Program-made: the position numbers and the translations under genes | NCBI GenBank assembly: GCA_964030475.1 | Contig: CAXIPT010000003.1 | Coordinates: forward strand, 2,471,862-2,535,861 | Direction: 5' to 3' | Source: Tethya wilhelma | Taxonomy: Eukaryota > Porifera > Demospongiae > Tethyida > Tethyidae | DNA length: 64,000 bases | Notes under the pieces: model-generated | What the model was told of the DNA's origin: nothing | The model's input: the letters and a program-made list of their open reading frames with translations, nothing else | The model's database searches: none | In this document: one piece after another, positions 20,551 through 30,579 of the stretch | Position numbering within the stretch: position 1 is the first letter of the stretch | Layout: each line of letters opens with the position of its first letter

Positions 20551-21140
20551 TACTACAACGCAGCCATCTTTGTAGGTAGAGTTCAAAGGTCATTATTCAC
20601 ATGGGATTATTATGCGCATGGGCACTAGCCTCCAGCCTAATGAATTACATGTAGCTGCCACTCAAGCTTTTTGTAGGGACTAACCAGTCTCTGATAGTCT
20701 CCACACTGTATAGTGTTGAAAAAAGTGTATGAACAAGTAGTAAAAATTTCAAAAAAATAAGTAGTGTAGGAATAGGCAGTGCGGTAAAAAGTATTGGAAC
20801 AAGGCACGGTCTCAGTTTTGGCACATGACTACTTCATTTTTATGCCCAACTTTGGCCAGCAGTCCAGTTTAAGTTATATACCTGTTTGTTATGGTTTACT
20901 CCATTGCTTAGGCAAGTGATTATATAATATATATATTTATGTAGAAATTGAACCAATGCGTGCAATAAGCTATACGTATACGGTACTATCAGTGTACAGA
21001 TTATTGCAACAGGACACTGAAAAATCCATATGAGGGATTAAGAATAAAAATGAAGTAGTCATGTGCTGAAACTGAGACCGTGCCTTGTTCCAATACTTTT
21101 TACCACACTGCCTATTCCTACACTACTTATTTTTTTGAAA
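20551..21140 (+). repeat. Element A, right part with inverted module
   Basis: Continuation of the copy split at 19414. The right module (20730-20850) is followed by about 190 bp and the inverted module (21040-21140), giving the foldback that ends complete copies. Confidence 0.8.
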
Positions 21141-21174
21141 TTTTTACTATTATTATTGCATTTATGACACTGAG

Positions 21175-21310
21175 GATCCATATCAGGGATCAAGCATAAA
21201 AATGAAGTAGTTATGTGCCGAAATTGAGACATTCCTTGTTGCAATACTTTTTACCGCACTGCCCATTCCTACACTATATATACTTATTTTTTGAAATATT
21301 TATTACTTGT
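21175..21310 (-). repeat. Extra inverted right module of element A
   Basis: A second inverted module directly after the first, ending ATTACTTGT at 21310; a tandem duplication of the terminal part. Confidence 0.75.
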
Positions 21311-21344
21311 TGTATACAGAACAATCATTACTCCAGATATTATA

Positions 21345-21420
21345 CATACGGTAGTACGTATATAGTAGGAATGGGCCGACTGTCCCATTGACACAATACA
21401 GAATGTTGATGCTTATAAAC
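21345..21420 (+). repeat. Element A left-end fragment at the broken kelch end
   Basis: The left terminus (GGTAGTACGTA, then ATAGTAGGAATGGGCCGACT, to AGAATGTTGATG) occupies the place where the kelch coding sequence of the copy at 21418-23296 should continue, so the element truncated or replaced the last kelch blades. Confidence 0.75.
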
Positions 21421-23296
21421 TTAATGACAGCAGCCAATGACCATTGTTTTATGCCAGTGTTTATGATTTCCACTGTTCTCAGAGTCTTCCCATCAACACC
21501 TACAGCAACTATCAGAAATTTTCCAGTACAAACTGGTATAATTGCAAATGTTCTCTTTGTAAGCATTGGTGGAAATTAACAACTCTTTCCATCTCACACT
21601 TCTACCTACTCCAGTGAGGCTGAAGAGCTTATTGGTCACATTACCACCTCTGTCTTCACCACCAACGGCAGTTAGGGAGTTTTGGATGGCTGCTAAAGAA
21701 CTGTGGTGATATGGACAGTCTGAAAGTTGTTCCCAGGTCTTAGTTCTGGAGTTATATTCATGAACAGCTTTACTTTCACTTCTTATGTACACTATTTCAC
21801 CATTAACAATAATTTAACATTAGAGTCTCTGCTCATCTTACATGGTGGCTTTTTGCCCTCTCTCCACTTTTGTGTGAAGCCATCTCTTTTTACTGTGGCT
21901 CTTCTAGTGCTGCTGTCACTGTCAGAGTGATAAGTTGGCAGTGAATTCGAATCTTCAGTTGGTGATTTTTTTTCAGCTGTAACAGTTGTTCTATAGTTCC
22001 TGGATTCGTGTCTGAGTTTGAACCGTCACTTTTTGACTAGATTCAAGTTGCTGAGTGACCTGTTGCAGTTTTCTCTGTTGATCACGGATAGTTCCTCTCA
22101 GCTGCTGGCATTCTTGCTGGCTAGATAAAATGATCAGTTCATTGTCTCGTATGATGTCATCCTTTTCTTTTATGATGTCATCTTTCTTCCGATAATTTCA
22201 TTCTTCTTTTGTATGATGTCATCTATTTGTTGCAATCTGTTGTTTTGTGATCCGATTATTTGCTGAAGTCCTTGGAGTTGCTGATCTTTTTGCTGTATGA
22301 TTTCATTTTTGTCTTGAACTTGTTGTCGTAGTTCTTTCTTTCTCTCAGTTGTATTACAAGCTGGTTCTTGTCTTTCTTGAGCTGTCCTAACAGTTTGTTT
22401 AAACTGATGTGTTTCTTTCAGAGATGCTACTCTATGACACAGCTCCTGAGCTGAAGGACGTTCAACATCACTGTCCTTGAGGCAGTTGAGTGCAATTGGT
22501 AGGAGAGGATGGTTGGGATCAATTAGACTGATGTGGTTTTGTCGACGTTCAATTTCTGAAGCTCGGGCTTCAATTGTAGGAAATCGAGGATCAGTTGTGT
22601 GTACAATCTTTAGTCTTTCTCCAGGATCCGGAAAGCAAGTGGTTAAGATCTGGATGATGAGTGTTCCAATGGAAAAGCAGTCAATCTTCTCTGTGTAGAT
22701 TGGCTTATCTCTAACTGCCCCAGGAGGCATGTAGACATTAGTACCTGGACAGAGTGTTAAGGAAATTTTTGTAGCCTTAGTGTTTTTGTCACCAAGCTTT
22801 GCCATTCCAAAATGGTTACTTTGGCTATTACATTTCCACGTAGCAACACGTTATTACTAGAGAGATCCCTGTGAGTGATACTTTTAGAGTGGAGGTACGA
22901 AATGGCCATGGTGATGTCATGGCAAAAATTGACTTGGATGTGGTAGGGGAGTGCTTTCTGTGAGCTCTCCAAGAAATGAGTAAGACTATCATCCAAGAGT
23001 TCCATTAGTAAAACTGGCAGGCCAGTTTGAGGGTCTCGGTGTGTGCCCAGGAACTGTACAATATTTGGATGTCTTATTGCACTCATGAACTCGCACTCCT
23101 GTATGAAACGATGAATAGGTAGTCTATGTTCTTTTTGATGATCAATTTGTTGGTGTGCATTTGGATCGAAAAGGGTTGGGTGAATGATTTTTGCAGCACA
23201 AATTAAATCATCACATAGAGCCTTGCAAACGGAGCCATATGATCCAATACCAAGAGTTTGATCCTTGAGGAGTTGAATCGATTTAAATCCAATCAT
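21418..23296 (-). pseudogene. Kinase / coiled-coil / kelch copy K8, frameshifted and truncated
   Basis: Minus-strand counterpart of the copy at 90-1664, near-identical in protein (same MIGFKSIQLL start after GGTAAG, same TKATKISLTLCPG activation segment). Breaks: 1-bp deletion at about 22812 before DFG, 1-bp deletion at about 22185 in the coiled coil, an 8-bp insertion near 21812 before the kelch, and a frameshift near 21570. The glycine of the PPE motif reads PPGAV instead of PPEAV. The kelch part stops after about two blades where element A sequence begins (21420). Pseudogene. Confidence 0.85.
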
Positions 23297-23329
23297 CTTA
23301 CCTTGTCAGTTGTGTAATAACTGCATATA

Positions 23330-24530
23330 ATAGTTAGTTATCAAGATGACTTCTTTTGCTTATAAAATAATGTGCAGTCGTTGCAATTGTCGTACACTAG
23401 CTCAGTCTTTTTACTGTGAATACGATCATGAATAATAATTGTAATTAATGTCATGTGTTGCTACTGTTAAGGAATGGCTCTTGTAGTGAACAATTGTAGC
23501 TATTGTTATTTAGCAATCATTATACTCTATCTATAGCTATTGTACTTGCACTGTTTGTGAGCAATTACTTGTTTTGGGAAATTTATCTACTACTGTAGAC
23601 TGTTGTTGTGCTAAGGTTTAAAGTTGCTCTTTAACATACTCAGTGCATGAATGTCTTCTCTCATCATTGTCTAATTCTCAATTGTTACAAGATCAATTAT
23701 TTTGTCATTATTGTGTTACTCAGAGTTGTGATGGTTCATCTTATTATATGTCCATAAATCTAGAATTTTTTGGAGCAAAAAATTGTACAAAAGCATGCAG
23801 ACGTAAAACACACAAATAGTGCGTGAGGCTGTGTATAATGTCACGCAGTTGTATGAAAAGTATGAATGTAAGTAAGGCTTACAACATGCACAGTTAGCAT
23901 TATTGTTGCATGGCTTTGTCATAATAATTATGGAAACCTTAAATTTGTCCAATCTATTGTTACAGTATAGTAAAGGCAAAAACAAAAATTACTATACGTA
24001 TATAGCTAGTAGTCTAAGACTGACATTGAGAATTAGCCTTGAATAAGTTTGTGCTTTCATCGTTCAACACTAATCCAATTTACTCTACCTAGGCCTGTCC
24101 GTCATCTGGGAGTGATCTAAAGACTTAGTTTAGATTAAAAGATCCATAGCTAAACAGTTTGTATACACAAGTCATTGTTTAGTCTTTCTCAGTTGTGATT
24201 AGAATACCATTGCAATAGTTTGTTCCACAAACACTCACACTTACAAACTGTATATATACGTGATCAGAACTTCCAACAAACACTAGGTCATCCGAGAGTG
24301 AATCTATATACATTGCTATAATATTATAGTATATAATACATGTCCTCATAGAGTATCATGTATATGAAAGGTCATGTATGGGGTATGAGCCATGATTAAT
24401 TGAAAGGTGCAAATTTAATGTACCATCAATAACATTTAAGTATAAGATATAATGAGAAGTCTACTATCATAATAATATATATGCGGTGTGATACTGAGTT
24501 AGTTCAGGAAAAGCGCTATAATGATAATAG
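23330..24530. other. Intergenic, no gene recognised
   Basis: The first ~130 bp are the upstream sequence shared with the K1/K3 copies. The remainder is A/T-rich with no readable repeat ends. Confidence 0.5.
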
Positions 24531-24533
24531 CAA

Positions 24534-26342
24534 CTATTGTATGTAAAGTTCAATGAGCTCTAGTGGAACATCACTATTGTAATTGGAATTGTTTAGACAT
24601 AGGCGTAACTCAATATCATTAGTTGTAGTGTTGAGTAGTTGCTTTGTGAACCATGGAGGGTTGTTGAACTGACAGCAAGTGCTATTGGATGAACAGCCCT
24701 GCCCATCCCAGAGGGCGTCGTCTGGAAAGAATACTCCATGAGGCCCATTTTGATTCTGACTGAAGTTTCTGTTTGTTCCACTCTCACAGAAAAAATCATC
24801 ACCAACAAATGGAGGAGAGCCTAAAGTTGATTTATCACAAGGACAAAGAAGATGTTGATTTTCCGTTAAATTTCGATAAATTCCTTCTGTGAGCCCAGCT
24901 GCAAATGTCCAAATGTGTTGTCGTTCACCATGGGATCCATGAGTCAGACTGATGCCATCAACATAGTGATTATCAAGTGATTCAGAACGAAAAAAGTATC
25001 CATAAAATGCAAGGGTTGTTCCAAATTGATATCCTCTGATCCTCCCACAAACTCGACTGTACTCAAAACCTCCAACACTGAATGTAGTAGAGGAACCACA
25101 TATAGCAGTATGTGAGTCAGCTCGTCCACATGTCCTTTTGGAATATGAAGTCAGCCTGAGTCCAGGAGGACAGTTGTAACTGGTATCAGTCATGTTAATG
25201 AACACCACTTGTCTCCATCCCGGTGTGCCATTGCAAGTGTATAGTGGTACTTCTGTAGTTGTGGCCATGCCCAGTTCAGTAGTAGACCCTTCTGTTGTTA
25301 GCAATAGAGTGGTTTCTTGTTGTCTCTGTGTAGGAGTCATTTCTTGCTCTGTTTGCAGGGTTGTCTCTTGATCTCTGTGTGACGGAATCACTGGGGTAGG
25401 AGTCATCTCTTGTTCTGTTTGCAATGTCGTCTCTTGATCTCCGTGTGAAGGAATCACTGTGGTAGGAGTCATCTCTTGTTCTGTTTGCAAGGTCGTCTCT
25501 TGATCTCCTTGTGAAGGAATCACTGAGGTAGTAGTCATCTCTTGCTCTGTTTGCAGGGTCGTCTCTTGATCTTTGTGTGAAGGAATCACTGTGGTAGTAG
25601 TCATCTCTTGCTCTGTTTGCAAGGTCGTGTCTTGATCTCCGTGTGAAGGAATCACTGTGGTAGAAGTCATCTCTTGTTCTGTTTGCAATGTCGTTTCTTG
25701 ATCTCCTTGTAAAGGAATCACTGAGGTAGTAGTCATTTCTTGCTCTGTTTGCAAGGTCGTGTCTTGATCTCTGTGTGAAGGAATCACTGAGGTAGTAGTC
25801 ATCTCTTGCTCTGTTTGCAGGGTCGTCTCTTGATCTCTGTGTGAAGGAATCACTGTGGTAGTAGTCATCTCTTGCTCTGTTTGCAGGGTTGTCTCTTGAT
25901 CTCTTTGTGAAGGAATCACTGTGGTAGTAGTCATTTCTTGCTCTGTTTGCAAGGTCGTCTCTTGATCTGTTTGTGAAGGAATCACTGTGGTAGGAGTCAT
26001 TTCTTGCTCTGTTATCAGATGACTGTTCTCTTGTACTGTGTGCAGAGTAGTGGTTTCTTGCTCTGTTGGTACTGAGATACTTTGAGGATCTTCATCAATT
26101 GTTGGTGATTGTCTCTCTGACAGTCCTTCAATCAGTGGTGCGATATAATTGTTTAGTATTTCCAGCCCAACTCTCTCAACATCATGGAAATTTGGGCATC
26201 CATCTTTCAAAGTATGAGCCTCATAAAGTTCAGCTGCTGTTGCACTGGCTTTGAAGTTCTCAGTACCAATAGTGATGACTAGAGCTAGATAGATAGAGAA
26301 AACTAGCTCCGAATATGTTTTTGAGTTCATCATTATATGCAA
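24534..26342 (-). CDS. Secreted mucin-like protein with 22-residue tandem repeats
   Basis: About 600 residues in one exon. The likely start is the double Met at 26333/26330 (MMNSK...), giving a hydrophobic signal peptide (VFSIYLALVITIG). A short N-terminal region is followed by ten full copies and one partial copy of a 22-residue Thr-rich repeat beginning TEQEMT and ending DQETTLQ, a good substrate for O-glycosylation. The C-terminal ~230 residues form a Cys-rich domain with NxS/T sites and the landmarks VCGRIRGYQFG, HIWTFAAG, CPCD, DDFFCESG, CCQFNNPPWF and an acidic ELIELYIQ end. Similar secreted domains of unknown function occur in sponges and cnidarians (from memory of the family, no name known). 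No membrane anchor seen. Probable extracellular matrix or surface mucus component. Confidence 0.8.
   Translation of the reverse strand: MHIMMNSKTYSELVFSIYLALVITIGTENFKASATAAELYEAHTLKDGCPNFHDVERVGLEILNNYIAPLIEGLSERQSPTIDEDPQSISVPTEQETTTLHTVQENSHLITEQEMTPTTVIPSQTDQETTLQTEQEMTTTTVIPSQRDQETTLQTEQEMTTTTVIPSHRDQETTLQTEQEMTTTSVIPSHRDQDTTLQTEQEMTTTSVIPLQGDQETTLQTEQEMTSTTVIPSHGDQDTTLQTEQEMTTTTVIPSHKDQETTLQTEQEMTTTSVIPSQGDQETTLQTEQEMTPTTVIPSHGDQETTLQTEQEMTPTPVIPSHRDQETTLQTEQEMTPTQRQQETTLLLTTEGSTTELGMATTTEVPLYTCNGTPGWRQVVFINMTDTSYNCPPGLRLTSYSKRTCGRADSHTAICGSSTTFSVGGFEYSRVCGRIRGYQFGTTLAFYGYFFRSESLDNHYVDGISLTHGSHGERQHIWTFAAGLTEGIYRNLTENQHLLCPCDKSTLGSPPFVGDDFFCESGTNRNFSQNQNGPHGVFFPDDALWDGQGCSSNSTCCQFNNPPWFTKQLLNTTTNDIELRLCLNNSNYNSDVPLELIELYIQ
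25347..26006 (-). repeat. Coding minisatellite, 66-bp unit, ten copies
   Basis: Exact 66-bp period encoding the 22-residue repeat. Variation is confined to a few positions (T/S/P before VIPS; SQ/SH/LQ; R/G/K/T before DQ), implying recent expansion or homogenisation. Confidence 0.9.
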
Positions 26343-26679
26343 CTATTACTCAAACTAGAATTCATGAGCTATATATACTTATAGTGTACACCATGAGTAT
26401 ATTGAGTAGTGCATGCATGATACTTATTATTTATGACATATAGGTATTCAATACAATTAGTTTTTGTTTATTTGTCTCACACGCTCATACACTAATTCAT
26501 GATCACCATACATGTGGTATGTAATTATGACACAATTGTATATAGTTTTGTTTGACAGACAGTTATTGTTCCATCATCAATTAAAAACTGTGATACTGTT
26601 ATACATTAATTGTTGTTACATGTATGTATGCTATTGCTGTGTTCATGGAATGATAATTGCATGGGAAAATCTTGGGAGA

Positions 26680-26758
26680 TCTAGCTGGGATTCGAACCCA
26701 TATGCAGGTCTTTCGGCTTCCAGTCGAATGTCACATTTACCATGAACTCGAGCTACTA
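26680..26758 (-). repeat. tRNA-derived sequence (SINE head or tRNA pseudogene)
   Basis: On the minus strand: TAGCTCGAG...TGGTAAAT (A-box-like), an arm TTCGACTGGAAGCCGAA whose loop would carry GGA, and a B-box/T-arm TGGGTTCGAATCCCA. The acceptor stem does not pair well, so not a functional tRNA. Confidence 0.55.
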
Positions 26759-26974
26759 TAATCACTATAGAACTTGCATACAGGCATTGGAGCAGAAAAT
26801 ATCGGCAGCTGATATGAATGATAAACATGCATCACTAGTACTGTCTTTGTTTGTCTCACTTGGCTGCCCCCAACCCATTTACTTTAGCTGCTAAAACACC
26901 TGCATGTGCATGAGTAGTTTTTGTGGTGCATGTGATCCCAATATTAGATTATGTTGCAACTCCCTACTCTATAC

Positions 26975-27021
26975 TGTGTGTGTGTGTATGTGTGTGTGTG
27001 TGTGTGTGTGCGTGTGTGTGT
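26975..27021. repeat. (GT)n microsatellite
   Basis: TG dinucleotide run with minor interruptions. Confidence 0.95.
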
Positions 27022-27191
27022 GGTATCGATGCCATGCATGTGTTTCACTTATAGGGCGATACCGTGCTGCATGCATGTTCTTCTTAACATGACAATAAAC
27101 ATACATGCATGGTACCTGAATTGAAACTGAACTTAAGTCTGCTAGGGTAATAACATGGAAAAATTACCAGAAAATAATCTAGAAGTCTATA

Positions 27192-27262
27192 GCTAGGGTG
27201 ATTCAAACTCAAGTCTTTTGAATTCCAGTGCAGTGTTCTTACCACTGCATGAGCTAGAGCTC
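27192..27262 (-). repeat. tRNA-derived sequence, second copy
   Basis: Minus strand TAGCTCATGCAGTGGTAAGA (A box), CTGGAATTCAAAAGACTTG, then GAGTTTGAATC (B box). Shares the GCTGGAA..CxAAAGACxTG core with 26680-26758, so the two belong to one family. Confidence 0.55.
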
Positions 27263-27269
27263 AACTGTT

Positions 27270-28010
27270 GGTATTTGAGCATAGAATTATAGTATACATT
27301 AATTACTCACAGACACTATTAAATAGGCTTCATGAACCAGATTTTAAGGCAAATATTATATATGTATGTACTAAAATTAATATCTGCATGCACATGACAG
27401 ACCTGATATTATGTATACCATAGTATATATACTTATAATGTCCTACATAATTATGTCATATATTCTCTCTCACACATGGATACATGTACACAGCAACTGT
27501 CGACCAATATTCTAGATCAAGCTTGTTATGATTTAAAAGATGCTTCCAAGACCCACTATATCCAATTCTTCTGCCATAAGGTATATTCCTGAGCAGATCA
27601 AAGATCAAGGCTCTTGCTATACTGAACCGTGGGACTCAGAGCCATTTAAAGGTCTTTTGAGTAATCTTTGATCAGGTATGATCTGTTTGTGTACACTTGT
27701 TAAAAGTTAATTGTGGCTCTCCAGACTATAGCTGAGAGATTATTTATGTCAATCAAATTTTGTGTTAAGTCTGAGGCTGGTGTTATGTATCTTAATTTGT
27801 TAGAAAAAAATTAAAAGCAAAAAAAATAGCAGCATTTGATTTTAGTGAGCACATGCAGTTCATTGTAGAAACTAGTTTCTGGTGCAACTGGCAAGCGTGA
27901 TAATTATTGTATATTATTTATATTAATATTATACTGTTATTATTCCCAAGGCAACTATAAGGAGAGTGCATGATAATAATAATAATTATCATTATTATTA
28001 TCATCATACG
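27270..28010. other. Intergenic, no gene recognised
   Basis: A/T-rich; ends in an ATAATAATAAT/ATTATTATT tract just before an element A copy. Confidence 0.5.
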
Positions 28011-28014
28011 TACG

Positions 28015-28725
28015 GTAGTACGTATAGTAGGAATGGGCCGACTGTCCCATAGACACAATACAAAATGTTTATCACCATAAAAATCTAGCAAGACAGTTAA
28101 ACCTTCAAACTTGCTCAGAAGCTCTCTCAGACAGATTAACAAACGCTTGCATGGCCTAAAACTCACAGAAGCTTTCATAAGCACTTGTAGCGAGCGCTAG
28201 TTAGAAGCTACACCCACACAATTTTGTTCTCACTTACTTACTTACTTACTTACTAACTGACTTACTTGACTGAAAGGGATTTCCAGAGAAACAAAAGACG
28301 CTGAGCTTGTTTTGACTACACAGAACAACTTGTTCTCATCTGGACTATTCAGTTCCTTTTACACTCGCTTTCTGCCCAAATGTGTTAAAACAAGAGCTAT
28401 ATAAAAAGCTTTAAAACTTAGTATATAAATTCATACACTTCAAAGCAGCCATCTTTTGTAGGTAGAGGTCAAAGGTCATTATCTATCCACGTGGCATTTA
28501 ATGTGCATGCGCATTAGCCTAATAGTATACTGCTACTCAAGCTTTTTGTAAGGACTTACTAAGTCCCTGATATATATAGTCTCCTCACTTTAGTGTTGAA
28601 AAAAGTGAATGAACAAGTATGGTAAAAATTTTATAAAAATTAACAGTGTATGGGCAGTGCAGTAAAAAGTGAAACAATTAAGGCATGTCGCAATTTTGGC
28701 ACATGACTACTTCATTTTTTATGCT
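28015..28725 (+). repeat. Element A copy
   Basis: Starts with the complete palindromic left end and runs through the body into the right module. The segment 28057-28983 is repeated in direct orientation at 29400-30300 with few differences. Confidence 0.85.
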
Positions 28726-28983
28726 CAAGTAGAGTATTGAGGATTAACTAAAACAACTTTGCCTAGATTGCCTGCTTATATACTTTGCCACACTTAGCTA
28801 GCTAACAGTTAAGTTCCACACCTCAATTAGTCCATCGGCACTCAATCCCTGTCAGTAATCCAACCATGAGGTGGCACACTCTGCAGCATACTGATTGGCA
28901 TGCATGATCTATGAATTCAAACCATTACTAAGTTAATTTTTATGCAGGCATGTACAACATTGTTTGAAGCATATCAATAATGG

Positions 28984-29398
28984 GGTTGCTCTTATCCAAA
29001 AGATGATTATAACTTTGTTATATAATACAGACTAAGAATCCCGACTCTTGGTCTGTTAAATATGCTGATTTGAGTTTTTGCTTTTTGGGTTAATTTTGTT
29101 TCAATTATTGTTTTATTTCATAATTATTACAATTAAGTATATGGTAAAAATTTTATAAAAATTAACAGTGTAGGAATGGGCAGTGCGGTAAAAAGTAAGG
29201 AAACAACCAAGGCATGTCACAATTTCGGCACATGACTACAGTAACTTCATTTTAATTCATTTCTGATTCCTCATACATCCTGTCATATGAAAATAAATAT
29301 TGATATGCTTCAAACAATGTTGTACATGCCTGCATAAAAATTAACTTAGTAATGGTTTGAATTCATAGATCATGCATGCCAATCAGTATGCTGCAGAG
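28984..29398. repeat. Inverted duplicate of 30199-30610, probably assembly artefact
   Basis: This stretch is the reverse complement of 30199-30610, including the last codons of the GH116-like gene (plus-strand GGTTGCTCTTATCCAAAAGA near 28984). It ends at the N at 29399. With the direct repeat 28057-28983 / 29400-30300 it looks like two alleles joined through a false palindrome. Confidence 0.75.
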
Positions 29399-29399
29399 N
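29399..29399. other. Assembly junction (single N)
   Basis: Sits between an inverted copy and a direct copy of the same neighbourhood. Confidence 0.85.
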
Positions 29400-30050
29400 T
29401 ACAAAATGTTTATCACCATAAAAATCTAGCAAGACAAAGTTAAACCTTCAAACTTGCTCAGAAGCTCTCTCAGACAGATTAACAAACGCTTGCATGGCCT
29501 AAAACTCACAGAAGGTTTCATAAGCACTTGTAGCAAGCGCTAGTTAGAAGCTACACCCACGCAATTTTGTTCTCACTTACTTACTTACTAACTGACCTAC
29601 TTGACTGAAAGGGATTTCCAGAGAAACAAAAGACGCTGAGCTTGTTTTGACTACACAGAACAACTTGTTCTCATCTGGACTATTCAGTTCCTTTTACACT
29701 CGCTTTCTGCCCAAATGTGTTAAAACAAGAGCTATATAAAAAGCTTTAAAACTTAGTATATAAATTCATACACTTCAAAGCAGCCATCTTTTGTAGGTAG
29801 AGGTCAAAGGTCATTATCTATCCACGTGGCATTTAATGTGCATGCGCATTAGCCTAATAGTACTGCTACTCAAGCTTTTTGTAAGGACTTACTAAGTCCC
29901 TGATAGTCTCCTCACTTTAGTGTTGAAAAAAGTGAATGAACAAGTATGGTAAAAATTTTATAAAAATTAACAGTGTATGGGCAGTGCAGTAAAAAGTGAA
30001 ACAAGGCATGTCGCAATTTTGGCACATGATTACTTCATTTTTTATGCTCA
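29400..30050 (+). repeat. Element A copy (near-duplicate of 28057-28725)
   Basis: Begins inside the body at ACAAAATGTTTATCACC right after the N and matches the previous copy base for base over most of its length. Confidence 0.8.
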
Positions 30051-30579
30051 AGTAGAGTATTGAGGATTAACTAAAACAACTTTGCCTAGATTGCCTGCTT
30101 ATATACTTTGCCACACTTAGCTAGCTAACAGTTAAGTTCCACACCTCAATTAGTCCATCGGCACTCAATCCCTGTCAGTAATCCAACCATAAGGTGGCAC
30201 ACTCTGCAGCATACTGATTGGCATGCATGATCTATGAATTCAAACCATTACTAAGTTAATTTTTATCCAGGCATGTACAACATTGTTTGAAGCATATCAA
30301 TATTTATTTTCATATGACAGGATGTATGAGGAATCAGAAATGAATTAAAATGAAGTTACTGTAGTCATGTGCCAAAATTGTGACATGCCTTCGTTGTTTC
30401 CTTACTTTTTACCGCACTGCCCATTCCTACACTGTTAATTTTTATAAAATTTTTACCATATACCTTATTGTAATAATTATGAAATAAAACAATAATTGAA
30501 ACAAAATTAACCCAAAAGCAAAAACTCAAATCAGCATAAAATTATTTAACAGACCAAGAGTCGGGATTCTTAGTCTGTA

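Noticed and set aside
25347..26006. CRISPR-like array
   Set aside because: A 66-bp tandem repeat without spacers, in frame within a coding region of a eukaryotic genome.
26680..26758. Functional tRNA-Ser (GGA)
   Set aside because: Acceptor and D stems do not pair and the variable arm is missing; a tRNA-derived repeat fits better.
28893..29395. Natural large palindrome
   Set aside because: Coincides with an N and with a direct duplicate of the whole neighbourhood; a haplotype misjoin explains it better.
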